Assembly (NCBI RefSeq): GCF_022601975.1
Contig: NZ_JAKVIR010000025.1
Span: forward strand, 1-64,000
DNA: 64,000 bases
Direction: 5' to 3'
Source: Pontibacter sp. E15-1
GTDB lineage: Bacteria > Bacteroidota > Bacteroidia > Cytophagales > Hymenobacteraceae
The translations under genes were made by a program, and so were the position numbers. This document shows, one piece after another, positions 27,256-36,197 of the stretch. The notes under the pieces were generated by a model. That model searched no databases and was not told where the DNA came from. It saw nothing but the letters and a program-made list of their open reading frames with translations. Each line of letters begins with the position of its first letter. Within the stretch, counting starts at the first letter, position 1.

Positions 27256-28764
27256 TTAATAGCCTGGATTTTGAGTGAGCTTCTCGTTATTCCTGATCTC
27301 TGCCGTCGGAATTGGGAAGAGTAATTCTCTCTCTTGCAATGTCGGGCCATACGAAAATTGATGGCCTACGAAATCCTCAAAGTTTCCGCTAGTTACATTG
27401 AATGCTTTCCGAAGCCGGGCCATGTCGAACCAGGTTTTGTTCTCATAGCTCAGTTCATGCCATTTTTCTCTCCAAACGGCTTCTCTGAATTGTTGCTGGC
27501 TTAGGCCTGCTAACTCAGGGAGTTCGGCCCTTCTCCTGATCTTATTGACAGCTTCATATGCTTCCGGAGTTGGACCAGACACTTCATTTATAGCCTCCGC
27601 GTAAATCAACAGAACCTCTGCATAACGCATCAGAGTCCAGTTAAGTCCGCTACTTGTAGTCTGGAGGTGAGCCAAAGGATCAAAGTGCTTGTATATAAAA
27701 TGGCCTCCCAGTTTCACAGTCTTAGTGCGGTCGCTACTCAAAGAATATTCCGTATAGTAAAACTCCTTTTCCTTTGTCCGCTTGTCCCCAGGCTCATAAG
27801 ATTCTACAAAGTCCGTGTTGGCATATATGGCCCCCGTCTCGTCAGAATATTCAGAGATGCCCTTGTTATAAGGTATGATCGACGTTTGCCAATTAGAGGG
27901 CATGATAAATGGCTCGAATTGCACCATCAGAATATTTTCCCCTATGTTCTCTTTGGCCTCGCTGTGCAGGTCATCATAAGAAGTAAACAACTCATATTCG
28001 CCTGACTCAATCACCTCTTCCGCCTTGTCTGCCGCCTTCTGATAATAGGCAGTACCTTTTTGCAAAGGATACCCCGCCATGGTGAGGTAAACGCTGGACA
28101 ACAAAGATTTTACCGCACCCAAAGAAACCCGTCCCGTCTCGTCTGTAAAAGGAAGTCCTGATGCCTCCGCCATAGTCAGATCTTCTACAATCACGCTATA
28201 AATATCTTCCTCGGAAGCTTCTGACGGATAAAGTTCAGGAGAATTCAGATCTACAGGTTCGGTGAGCAAGGGAATCTCTCCGAAGATTCTGACCAGGTTA
28301 TAATAGTAATAAGCCCGTAGGAATCTTGCCTCACCCAGCAACCTCATTTTCCGGCTTTCATTCATTGTAATACCCGGTATTTTAGCAATCGCGAGGTTCG
28401 CATTTGCTATCCCGCGGTAGCTGCTCGTCCAGTAGGCACTGCCATAGTCATTGTCTGAGTTGTTTACAAGATTGCGGATGTTAATGCTGTTTTGGGCTTG
28501 GCCCAAATCAGTGTTCGCAAGCCCGGTAGCGAACTCAAGCATCATCCAGGGAGCACCACCAAAACCACCTCCCGTGGTCGACCTTAAATTCTCATAAATA
28601 GCATTCACGACGCTTTCAGCGTGCTCTGGCTTTGTGAAATAATTTTCTAAGGTGAAGTTAGATCGATCCGGCTCCACCAGGAAATCATCACATCCTGATC
28701 CTACAAGCACAAGTGCAACCCAAACCAGTGCGTGGCGGACGGCTTTTTTTATATTTATTTTCAT
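27256..28764 (-). CDS. SusD/RagB-family lipoprotein (SusD2)
   Basis: SusD-like surface lipoprotein of 502 residues. The signal ends in VGSGCDDF. SusD landmarks are TLENYFTKPEHAESVVNAIYENLRS, FLRAYYYYNLVRIFGEIPL and, near the C-terminus, WREKWHELSYENKTWFDMARLRKAFN, ending NPGY. The frame is open to 28803 inside the susC2 stop region, but ATG 28762-28764 begins a normal lipoprotein signal and leaves a 25-nt gap after susC2. It works with SusC2 to capture the ligand at the cell surface; the downstream operon suggests a glycoside that is oxidised after uptake. Confidence 0.95.
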   Translation of the reverse strand: MKINIKKAVRHALVWVALVLVGSGCDDFLVEPDRSNFTLENYFTKPEHAESVVNAIYENLRSTTGGGFGGAPWMMLEFATGLANTDLGQAQNSINIRNLVNNSDNDYGSAYWTSSYRGIANANLAIAKIPGITMNESRKMRLLGEARFLRAYYYYNLVRIFGEIPLLTEPVDLNSPELYPSEASEEDIYSVIVEDLTMAEASGLPFTDETGRVSLGAVKSLLSSVYLTMAGYPLQKGTAYYQKAADKAEEVIESGEYELFTSYDDLHSEAKENIGENILMVQFEPFIMPSNWQTSIIPYNKGISEYSDETGAIYANTDFVESYEPGDKRTKEKEFYYTEYSLSSDRTKTVKLGGHFIYKHFDPLAHLQTTSSGLNWTLMRYAEVLLIYAEAINEVSGPTPEAYEAVNKIRRRAELPELAGLSQQQFREAVWREKWHELSYENKTWFDMARLRKAFNVTSGNFEDFVGHQFSYGPTLQERELLFPIPTAEIRNNEKLTQNPGY

Positions 28765-28789
28765 AATAGCTGTTTTTAGACTTGAGAAA

Positions 28790-31700
28790 TTAAAAACCAA
28801 CATTCAGGCCTACCATAAACACCCTTGGCTTTGGATAGTCGTATAACGCCACTCCCTGGTCGAACGGAGAACCGGAGGTAGACACTTCAGGGTCATAGCC
28901 TTCGTATGCTGTAAGCAGGAAGAAATTCTGCATGGAGGCATAAAGCCTTAATCTGTTTAAGTGCAGCGATTCTGTGATTCCTGAAGAAAAGGTATATCCC
29001 AGCAGCAGGTTTCTTCCCCTGATGAAATCTGCATCCTTCACCCGATGGCTATCATTGAAGGTGTCATACCCCGCTGGTATCGGCCTCCATTGCGCGATGG
29101 AGGTGTTCTGGTTTTCCGGGGTCCAGGCATTCAGGACGGTCGCAAAACTATTGGCGATTCCCTGGCGGTCTTCAGCAGAGTGCATACTCCTGAACAACAC
29201 GTCATTGCCGTACATGAATTGCATATCGAAGGTCAGGTCAAAGTTTTTGTAGTTGAAGGTGTTGATCAGGGATCCAAATCCATCTGGTATACCTTTCCCG
29301 ATAATAACCCGGTCCCGATCGTTGATCTGCCCGTCATTGTTTACATCCTTATACTTGATGTCGCCCGGGAGCCTTAAGTACTTTACTGCTTCATCTGCTT
29401 CATCAGTGTTCCAGGTTCCGAGATGAACATATCCAAAAAAGGAACCCACAGGCTCTCCCTCCCGAATCACAGTTGACCCAGAAAATATGTCAGCCCCTCC
29501 TGTTAATGACTTGACTTTGTTTTTATTGACTGAGATATTAAAGTTAGTGCTCCATTTAAAATCACCTGAGCCGATGTTCACCGTGTTCAGCGCAAACTCA
29601 ACACCGCGGTTCTCCATGCTGCCAACGTTTCTGGTAACAGTTGTGTAACCGCTGCTGGAGGGCACAGGAGCGCTCAGCAGCATGTCGGTCGTTAATTTTC
29701 GATAAACGTCCACCTCCATGGAAACCCTGTTATTATACAGCCCTACTTCAAGGCCAGCATCTATCTGGTGCGTCTTTTCCCATCGCAAATCCGGGTTGGC
29801 CAGCCTGCTGATACCCACACCAATCGTTCTTGCCCCGTCAAAAATAACCGAGTAGTTCCCTAGCCCGGCCAGGGCCTGGTAGGCAGTAATTTCAGAGTTG
29901 CCGGTTGCACCATAGCTGGTGCGCACTTTCAGATTAGAAATAACGGGGATGTTTTTAATAAAGTCTTCTTCTGACATCCTCCATGCCAAGGCAGCAGAAG
30001 GGAAAAACGCGTATCTGTTCTCCGATCCGAATTTGGATGAGCCATCGGCCCGACCCGTGAGCGTTAATAAATACTTCTCTTGTAAGTTGTAGTTTATTCT
30101 GCCGAAGTAAGAGTTAAGCCCATAAGCACTGGTGCCGGAAGACGGTGCCACCGGGTTAGCCCCGGCACCCAGGTTGTTGAACTGGAAATAATCATCCTGG
30201 AACCGCTGAGCCCTCGCCAGGGCACTAAAACGGTCTACATGCTGCCATGACAGACCTAACAAGCCTGTAAAAGAATGATCATCAGATATCTTTTTATTAT
30301 AGGTAAGGTAATTCTCAAACTGCCAGGAGTTATGCCGCTGGTTCTCAACTGACGCGTCCCCACCCTGGTTTCGGGATATATAGTTTAGCGTACGGCCACC
30401 ATAGTAGTCGATCCGCTGGTTGATGATATTCGTTCCAAGGGTTGTTCTTAATTCTAACCCCTCGGCAAACCTGATGCTGGAATACAGATTGCCGAGCATT
30501 GTCTGGGTCCTTAACAGGTAAAGGCGATCCGTTGCAACATTCACAGGGTTGCCGCCCCCTTCCATACCTGGGTAATCCTCATTACCGGCCCAACTTCCAT
30601 CCTCATATTTTACTGGTATAATCGGCAGCGCTTCCAGAACCTGCCGCATGGTAGTTATTCCGCCGGCACCTAATGGATCTATCTGCTTCTCGTTCTGGTC
30701 GTTATAACTAAGCGTGCCGCCTACCTTCAACCAACTTTTGATCTCACTGTCGAATACAAAACGGCCAGAATAACGCTTCAGCCATGATTCTTTGATCAAG
30801 CCTTCTTCGTTCCGATACCCTAGATAAGCCCCGTAGCTATCCTTTGCATTTCCACCGGTAAAAGATAGTTGATGGCTTTGGGTGATCGCATTTTGAGTCG
30901 CTTCCTCCTGCCAGTCGGTATCATATAAAGGATTGCCGTTCGCATCGAAAAGCAAGGGGTTCGTTCTTTTCGTTCTGGGGTCCACGTATTTTCCTGCAGC
31001 CCAACCCTCCGGGTCATATTTCTCAGCATTCTGATAGGCAACTTCCTCCACGTGCAAAAACTCCTCGGAATTTAACAGATCAATCTTCCTGGCAAGGGTC
31101 CCTACGCTAACATATGTGTCATAATTAACGCGCCCTCCATCCTGGCTGCCGCGCTTGGTCGTCACCAGGATCACACCGTTTGCCCCCCTTGCTCCATATA
31201 TGGCAGTGGCAGAAGCGTCTTTCAGGACTTCGATCGAAGCGATATCATTCGGGTTGAGATAATCTATTGGGGTGCTGCCATTGGCCAAATCCGTGACATT
31301 CAGGATAACCCCATCAATTACGTAAAGCGGGTTATTCGTCACGCTTACAGACGTATTGCCCCGTATTCTGATGTTAGCCCTTCCTCCCGGCCTGCCAGAG
31401 TTCACGGACACGTTAGCTCCGGGTACTCTTCCTGCCAAAGCCTGCGTCAGAGAAGCTGCAGGGCGCTCCTGTAGTTCTTCGGATTTTACAGATGTAACAG
31501 CGCCAGTCAGGTCAGACTTCTTCTGTGTACCATACCCTACCACAACCACTTCATCTAAAGCCTTCGTGTCTGTAGCTAATGTTATATTGATAGAACTCCT
31601 GTTTTCGATAGGTACATCCTGTGTTTTGAAGCCTATGTAAGACAAGGTTAATGTCCCGTTTCCATCCGGTACATTCAAAGAATAATTACCGGATACGTCA

Positions 31701-31879
31701 GTAGCAGTACCATTAGTTGTGCCTTTCAACAGTACAGTTACGCCGGGCAAACCTACCCCATTCTCATCCGTAACTTTTCCCGTAACTGAAGTACCCTGGC
31801 CCCGTGCTCCCACAGCGGAGATTAAAATGAGATGCAGTATAAGGATATACCTCATCTTCTGAATTAAATAGTTCTTCAT
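28790..31879 (-). CDS. SusC/RagA-family TonB-dependent transporter (SusC2)
   Basis: Outer-membrane SusC-type transporter of 1029 residues. The signal peptide ends near VGARGQ. Then come the carboxypeptidase-like domain (SVTGKVTDENGVGLPGVTVLLKG), the TonB-box region (LDEVVVVGYGTQKKSDLTGAVTSV), the plug (IRIRGNTSVSVTNNPLYVIDGV, IEVLKDASATAIYGARGANGV) and a barrel ending VFMVGLNVGF. It is the same length as SusC3 (38959-42048) and similar at the N-terminus (MKNYL.., GQGT.VTGKVTD), so they are paralogues. It is first in a long minus-strand operon and has an 18-bp element 108 nt upstream. Confidence 0.96.
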   Translation of the reverse strand: MKNYLIQKMRYILILHLILISAVGARGQGTSVTGKVTDENGVGLPGVTVLLKGTTNGTATDVSGNYSLNVPDGNGTLTLSYIGFKTQDVPIENRSSINITLATDTKALDEVVVVGYGTQKKSDLTGAVTSVKSEELQERPAASLTQALAGRVPGANVSVNSGRPGGRANIRIRGNTSVSVTNNPLYVIDGVILNVTDLANGSTPIDYLNPNDIASIEVLKDASATAIYGARGANGVILVTTKRGSQDGGRVNYDTYVSVGTLARKIDLLNSEEFLHVEEVAYQNAEKYDPEGWAAGKYVDPRTKRTNPLLFDANGNPLYDTDWQEEATQNAITQSHQLSFTGGNAKDSYGAYLGYRNEEGLIKESWLKRYSGRFVFDSEIKSWLKVGGTLSYNDQNEKQIDPLGAGGITTMRQVLEALPIIPVKYEDGSWAGNEDYPGMEGGGNPVNVATDRLYLLRTQTMLGNLYSSIRFAEGLELRTTLGTNIINQRIDYYGGRTLNYISRNQGGDASVENQRHNSWQFENYLTYNKKISDDHSFTGLLGLSWQHVDRFSALARAQRFQDDYFQFNNLGAGANPVAPSSGTSAYGLNSYFGRINYNLQEKYLLTLTGRADGSSKFGSENRYAFFPSAALAWRMSEEDFIKNIPVISNLKVRTSYGATGNSEITAYQALAGLGNYSVIFDGARTIGVGISRLANPDLRWEKTHQIDAGLEVGLYNNRVSMEVDVYRKLTTDMLLSAPVPSSSGYTTVTRNVGSMENRGVEFALNTVNIGSGDFKWSTNFNISVNKNKVKSLTGGADIFSGSTVIREGEPVGSFFGYVHLGTWNTDEADEAVKYLRLPGDIKYKDVNNDGQINDRDRVIIGKGIPDGFGSLINTFNYKNFDLTFDMQFMYGNDVLFRSMHSAEDRQGIANSFATVLNAWTPENQNTSIAQWRPIPAGYDTFNDSHRVKDADFIRGRNLLLGYTFSSGITESLHLNRLRLYASMQNFFLLTAYEGYDPEVSTSGSPFDQGVALYDYPKPRVFMVGLNVGF

Positions 31880-31987
31880 GTTTTTTTAATTTGAGTGGAA
31901 AACTGAATGAAATCAAGCTGCGCGACTTGCTGTAATAGTGATTAACTGACCACCATTAATCCAATCTACTACATCTAAACCAGTTCA

Positions 31988-32005
31988 CTCTCCTGCACTG
32001 TACTG
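31988..32005 (-). promoter_or_regulatory. 18-bp direct-repeat element upstream of susC2
   Basis: In gene orientation it reads CAGTACAGTGCAGGAGAG, 108 nt before the susC2 start. It is one of seven matches to CAGNACAGTNCAGGACAG, in the same orientation relative to its gene as the others. Confidence 0.5.
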
Positions 32006-32067
32006 AATTATAGTGAGATAATTCAATAAAAAACGGGTAGTGGATTTGCTTAACTTAGCAAATTAAG

Positions 32068-32211
32068 ATGGAAGAGAAACCAGTAACTGTTGGTCGTCGC
32101 AAGTACGATGCGGCTTGCAAGGAGGAGGTGCTGCAGATGGTGCTCAACGGCCGCCCGGAAAGCGAGGTGATCCGCCCCCATCAACATCCCAGTTGCGCAA
32201 GGTCCCTATAA
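32068..32211 (+). pseudogene. IS3-type transposase OrfA fragment
   Basis: ATG 32068 opens a short frame whose first 34 residues (VGRRKYDAACKEEVLQMVLN and onward) resemble the N-terminal helix-turn-helix of IS3-family OrfA transposases. After about 32170 the resemblance is lost and the frame ends at TAA 32209-32211. Normal OrfA is about 90-100 residues, and no OrfB follows. It is the truncated end of an insertion sequence. Confidence 0.6.
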
Positions 32212-32472
32212 TTGCCGGCTTTGGATATGGATTGCGCCATCCAAGGCTCATCTGATCCCGGGTGTTCGTGACAGCGACTCGCCTTAGTGAACCAGCCGAC
32301 TGACGCAAAGCTTTCGGCAGCGACAAACTGCTTTCTTTATTCAACAGATCCCGTTTTCACTGGCTGAATGATAGACTCTGGGAAAAGGGAAAACAGCAGA
32401 AGCTAAAAAGCGGAGTGAAAAAATATTATAGCCAAACAAGGGGTATAAACTGGAAGCGACGGCTAAAAATAA

Positions 32473-32525
32473 AAGCTGTTGAGATATGGATTATCCTGAG
32501 AGGATAATCCATATCTCAACAGCTT
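32473..32525 (-). terminator. Strong 25-bp hairpin ending the 43.4-32.5 kb transcript
   Basis: A perfect 25-bp inverted repeat (32473-32497 with 32501-32525, 3-nt loop) starts 23 nt after the Gfo/Idh stop. On the minus strand it is followed by TTTATTTTTAG. It is the end of the susC3 operon. Confidence 0.9.
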
Positions 32526-32548
32526 CATGACACTGGGCATATGTTTAC

Positions 32549-33748
32549 CTACGCTTCCCCTAACACGGGCACTTTTCCATTCTCTTGCTTTTCAACCCAC
32601 TGCACCTCTGTATTCTTCCAGCTCCTTGAAGCAGCGGAGTCAAGCACTGCCTCGCAAACCTTCTGCGTTTCCAGCGCTTCCCTGAACGTAGGGAAGCACG
32701 GTTCCCCTGTCTCCAGGCTCTTCAGGAAGTCAGCGACATGGTGCAGGAAAGTGTGTTCGTAGCCAATGCTTGTGCCGGGTATCCACCACCTGTTCATATA
32801 GGGCTGATCGCTGTCGGAGACATGGATGGAGCGCCAGCCGCGCACAATGGACTCATCCGAATGGTCAAAATACTCAAGGCGGTTCATGTCATGCAGGTCC
32901 CAGCGAATGGAAGCGTGCTCGCCGTTGATCTCAAAGGTATATAACGCCTTGTGGCCGCGGGCGTAGCGCGTAGCCTCAAAGAGGCCCAAAGCCCCGTTAT
33001 CAAAATGGCAGTGGAAAATGCAGGCGTCGTCGATGCCCACTTTCTGTACCTTGCCTGTTTCCTGATGCATACGCTCTTTGATGAAGGTCTCTGTTACCGC
33101 CGACACATCCTTTATACCCCCGTTCATCCACATGGCCGTGTCGATACAATGGGCAAGCAGGTCGCCGGTCACACCGGAGCCTGCTGCGGCTGCGTCCAAA
33201 CGCCAGGTTGCGGTACCGCCTTGCGGCACATTGGCGTTGATTGTCCAGTCCTGTAAGAAATTTGCCCGGTAGTGGAAGATACGCCCGAGTTTGCCCGAGT
33301 CAATTATCTGTTTCGCCAACGTTACAGCCGGCACGCGTCGGTAGTTATACCATACCGTGTTGTGAACCCCTGCCTTTTCAATGGCAGCCACCATCTGCTG
33401 CGCCTCGCCCAGTGTTCGGGCTAGCGGCTTCTCGCAGAGAATCATTTTGCCGGCGGCGGCAGCTGCGATGGCAATCTCCGCATGCATGTTGTTCGGGGTG
33501 CAAATGTCCACTGCGTCAATATCCTCACGGGCGATGATCGCTTTCCAATCCGTCTCTATTGACTCATACCCCCACTGCTCGGCAAACGCCTTTACCGTTT
33601 CCTCGCTGCGGGCGCAAACCGCTTTCAGCACCGGGCGGTACTCCAACTCAGGAAAGAAGTCATTCGCGCGCTTGTAGCCATTGGTATGGATGCGGCCCAT
33701 CAGGCCACATCCGATTAACCCAATTCTCAGTTCTTTGCTTTTTCTCAT
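32549..33748 (-). CDS. Gfo/Idh/MocA-family oxidoreductase
   Basis: NAD(P)-dependent sugar oxidoreductase of 399 residues. The Rossmann fold is at the N-terminus ([19 protein letters not shown]). The conserved lysine motif is CEKPLA (about residue 105), and the catalytic region is [20 protein letters not shown] with Asp and His. There is no signal peptide, so it is cytoplasmic. It is the last gene of the susC3 operon, 20 nt after the TIM-barrel gene. Family members oxidise or reduce sugar hydroxyls, often at C3, or open anhydro- and keto-sugars. Together with the DUF1080 protein of the cluster it fits a 3-keto-glycoside route; this is inferred from context. Confidence 0.92.
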   Translation of the reverse strand: MRKSKELRIGLIGCGLMGRIHTNGYKRANDFFPELEYRPVLKAVCARSEETVKAFAEQWGYESIETDWKAIIAREDIDAVDICTPNNMHAEIAIAAAAAGKMILCEKPLARTLGEAQQMVAAIEKAGVHNTVWYNYRRVPAVTLAKQIIDSGKLGRIFHYRANFLQDWTINANVPQGGTATWRLDAAAAGSGVTGDLLAHCIDTAMWMNGGIKDVSAVTETFIKERMHQETGKVQKVGIDDACIFHCHFDNGALGLFEATRYARGHKALYTFEINGEHASIRWDLHDMNRLEYFDHSDESIVRGWRSIHVSDSDQPYMNRWWIPGTSIGYEHTFLHHVADFLKSLETGEPCFPTFREALETQKVCEAVLDSAASRSWKNTEVQWVEKQENGKVPVLGEA

Positions 33749-33768
33749 TTTTTCTGCTGGTTAAGAGA

Positions 33769-34833
33769 TTATTGAACAGTATCGCCTACAAGCTTTTTCT
33801 CAGGCTCGTACCAACCGTGCTGCTGGCGCACTTTTACCATGGTGGCCAGGATGTCGTTCCAGGTCTGCTGCTTCATCATCACCTCGTTGGAGAACATGCA
33901 TCCGTCCCAGCATATATGCTTGAAAGCCTTCGTAAGCTCCCCGTCTTCGTCGCGCAGCCAGTAACCGGCATCGTGGGCCACATCCAGTTTACCGTTAGGG
34001 TCCGTAGCCAGGCAGTGGCGCCCTGTTTTATCATGTGAGCCTGTTCCGTGCACGGTGCCGTCGTTCTGCGCCACATGGAAATCTATTGTCCAGGGGCGGA
34101 GGGCGTTGGTTAAGGTTATAAGCCCCTGATGCAGCGTTTCGCGGTCATTCCAGTCGAAGTCTTTGGGCAGGATGCGGTCTTCCGGACTGTTATAGCCCAG
34201 CAGGTACAGCAAGGTGTGCGACATATCGGCCTGGAAACCGATGTTAGGTCGGTCTACAGCCTCTAATGTCTCGAGCATGGTGCGCCAGCTATGCATGCCG
34301 CCCCAGCAGATCTCGCCTTCTGCGGCCAGCTTCTCGCCGTAGTCGGCAGCTACATCGCAGGCCTCCCGGAAAGTCTGGGCGATCAGTTTTGTGTTATTCG
34401 CCGGGTCCTTTGCCCAGCTTTCAGGCGTACTGGCAGAGTCGATGCGAATGACGCCGTGGGGACGCACGCCAAGCTCGCGCAGCTTGCTGCCATATATGCA
34501 GGATTTGCGCACCTGCTCTATAAACTGGGCGCGCTCCTCTTTACTGCCCATGGCGGGGCCGCCCCAGATCGGCGCGACCAGCGATCCAATCTCAAGGTTA
34601 AGGGAAGACACTTTATCCACCAGCCTTTTGATTCCATCTCCCGTGTCATCGATGGTAATGTGCGGCTCTAAAAGACCGATGTCGACCCCGTCGAATCTCA
34701 CCCCGTCCACTTCTGCGGCAGCGGTCATCTCCAGCATCGTGTCAAACGGGATCGTTGGTTCCGAGTCAGGGCCTTTTCCCACGATACCGGGCCATGTTGC
34801 ATTATGTAGTTTTGGAAAGTTGTTCTCGTTCAT
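33769..34833 (-). CDS. Sugar phosphate isomerase/epimerase-like TIM barrel (354 aa)
   Basis: Xylose-isomerase-like TIM barrel of 354 residues, longer than usual for this family (about 270-300). Features are GVRFDGVDIGLLEPH near the N-terminus, GEICWGGMHSWRTMLETLEAVDRPNIGFQADMSHTLLYLLGYN with candidate metal ligands, and WTIDFHVAQNDGTVHGTGSHDKTGRH. The extended histidine-rich loop may be substrate specific. It lies 20 nt ahead of the Gfo/Idh gene. The cupin upstream is 114 nt away, across a stem-loop. The role is probably isomerisation of an oxidised or rare sugar made by its neighbours. Confidence 0.88.
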   Translation of the reverse strand: MNENNFPKLHNATWPGIVGKGPDSEPTIPFDTMLEMTAAAEVDGVRFDGVDIGLLEPHITIDDTGDGIKRLVDKVSSLNLEIGSLVAPIWGGPAMGSKEERAQFIEQVRKSCIYGSKLRELGVRPHGVIRIDSASTPESWAKDPANNTKLIAQTFREACDVAADYGEKLAAEGEICWGGMHSWRTMLETLEAVDRPNIGFQADMSHTLLYLLGYNSPEDRILPKDFDWNDRETLHQGLITLTNALRPWTIDFHVAQNDGTVHGTGSHDKTGRHCLATDPNGKLDVAHDAGYWLRDEDGELTKAFKHICWDGCMFSNEVMMKQQTWNDILATMVKVRQQHGWYEPEKKLVGDTVQ

Positions 34834-34887
34834 AAGCCAATAGTTTTATCAGGATTAAAAACAGGTTATATATCGGGTTCTATACTA

Positions 34888-34928
34888 TCAGCTGACCATA
34901 TGCCGGTGAACGCCATATGGTCAGCTGA
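34888..34928 (-). promoter_or_regulatory. Intercistronic stem-loop without a T-run
   Basis: A perfect 15-bp inverted repeat (34888-34902 with 34914-34928, 11-nt loop) between the cupin and TIM-barrel genes. No T-run follows on the minus strand, so it is more likely an mRNA processing or stability element that sets different expression of the genes on either side than a full terminator. Confidence 0.45.
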
Positions 34929-34947
34929 CTTGTGTATGGATTATCTG

Positions 34948-36174
34948 TCACGACAGCACCAGGTCAGGATTGCCGGGGCCAAAGTGCTTCAGCATCACGA
35001 TGGGGTCGGTGGTTGAATGATTGACGATCGTAACCCCTTCCATGGCGGCTTTCTCACTCACGAAGAATTCGTCGTTGGTTAACTGGCCGTAACGGATCAA
35101 AGCAGGCGTTTCTATGGCCCACTCACCCATTTTGCCATGTCCCTGCATCATGATCAAGCCATAGGCAGCACTGTCTTTGATGGTTACTGTTGCGCCCGGG
35201 AATACCGTGAGCTCTTTTGCGCTGAACGCGTCTGATTTATAGCACACCCAATTCTCTACATATCCTTCGGCCTCCATTTCGGTTACAGCTTTTACAGGCT
35301 TGGGTGCCATAAACCTGTTTTCCATCATGTTAGGGTCAACGTTCAGTTCCCAGTCCAGCACCTCCAGCAACTGGTCATAGTCTCCCATTCTGTCCTCCGG
35401 CGTGCCGTTCCAGAGCAGTTCCTCCGGTATGATGGCTTCGTTCACCAGCGACTGGTACATCGCAAAAACATCAGAGGCTTTCTGAGGCTCGTAGGTGCAC
35501 ATGCTTCCCGGGGCATGGAGCAGCCCCGGCGGAACATCCCAGCCGGTGCCCGGCTCCAGGTGGAAGGCCTGCGAGTAGTTCGTGATTTTGTTGTCGCCTT
35601 TGGTGAAGTTTTCGAGGCATTCGCGGATCTTCTCTTTTGGCGTTCCCGGCGAAATGCCGAAGAAGGTATAGGGGAAATCGCCCCCGTGGTTATTTAGCTG
35701 CGGCGGGAAATAATATGCTTCCGGCTTACCCATCTGCCCAATCAACCTGGCGTGCTCGTCGTTGTGATGCACGTGGTGAGGCAAAGGGCCCATGTTATCG
35801 AAAAACTTAGAGTACATGGGCCAGCTGCCGTGCTCGTCCCACAGACGGTCGCCGATCAACGCGCCCTTCAGTTCTTCAACGGCATCCTTCAGCAAGACTT
35901 TCTCCTCCTTATCGCCATCCTTAAAAACGATAGCGCTCAGGCCCTCGTTTTCTCCGGTTAGCGGACCATTTTGGGCTGGTGTGGTGGAAGAAAGCCAGCG
36001 TTCGTCGATGCCGCCGCGCTGCCCCCCCAGTACATAGTAGTCATCAGGATGTAACTTTATTCTTCTGCCCGGCACACAAAACGAGCGTGGCACCCAGGTT
36101 GGAGCCAAACGCAGAATGCCTTTCCCTTGCGCTAAAGCCTTTGCAGCTAAACTTACTTTTTCAACTGTTTCCAT
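34948..36174 (-). CDS. Cupin-type protein (mannose-6-phosphate isomerase-like)
   Basis: A 408-residue cytoplasmic protein. The middle contains PLPHHVHHNDEHARLIG, a metal-binding His/Glu pattern like that of type I phosphomannose isomerases and other cupins, and a second block at HLEPGTGWDVPPGLLHAPGS. The C-terminal part has another cupin-like beta stretch (LTVFPGATVTIKD). It is longer than single cupins and is annotated in related genomes as mannose-6-phosphate isomerase-like, although the cluster does not point to mannose-6-phosphate. It lies 23 nt after the DUF4432 gene. An aldose-ketose isomerisation of a non-standard sugar is plausible. Confidence 0.8.
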   Translation of the reverse strand: METVEKVSLAAKALAQGKGILRLAPTWVPRSFCVPGRRIKLHPDDYYVLGGQRGGIDERWLSSTTPAQNGPLTGENEGLSAIVFKDGDKEEKVLLKDAVEELKGALIGDRLWDEHGSWPMYSKFFDNMGPLPHHVHHNDEHARLIGQMGKPEAYYFPPQLNNHGGDFPYTFFGISPGTPKEKIRECLENFTKGDNKITNYSQAFHLEPGTGWDVPPGLLHAPGSMCTYEPQKASDVFAMYQSLVNEAIIPEELLWNGTPEDRMGDYDQLLEVLDWELNVDPNMMENRFMAPKPVKAVTEMEAEGYVENWVCYKSDAFSAKELTVFPGATVTIKDSAAYGLIMMQGHGKMGEWAIETPALIRYGQLTNDEFFVSEKAAMEGVTIVNHSTTDPIVMLKHFGPGNPDLVLS

Positions 36175-36197
36175 TCTTCTTTTCTGTTACTGTTAGC

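Larger units (their letters stand above)
31880..32548. other. Intergenic with regulatory element, IS remnant and terminator
   Basis: 669 nt between susC2 and the end of the Gfo/Idh gene. It holds the 18-bp element (31988-32005), a short IS3-type transposase remnant (32068-32211) and a strong hairpin (32473-32525). The stretch 32215-32460 has no convincing gene; a minus-strand open frame at 32144-32344 overlaps the transposase remnant and has no features I recognise. Confidence 0.5.

Noticed and set aside
32144-32344. Minus-strand open frame of 66 codons near the transposase remnant
   Set aside because: It overlaps the OrfA fragment on the other strand, has no leader and no recognised domain; it may be part of another degraded repeat.
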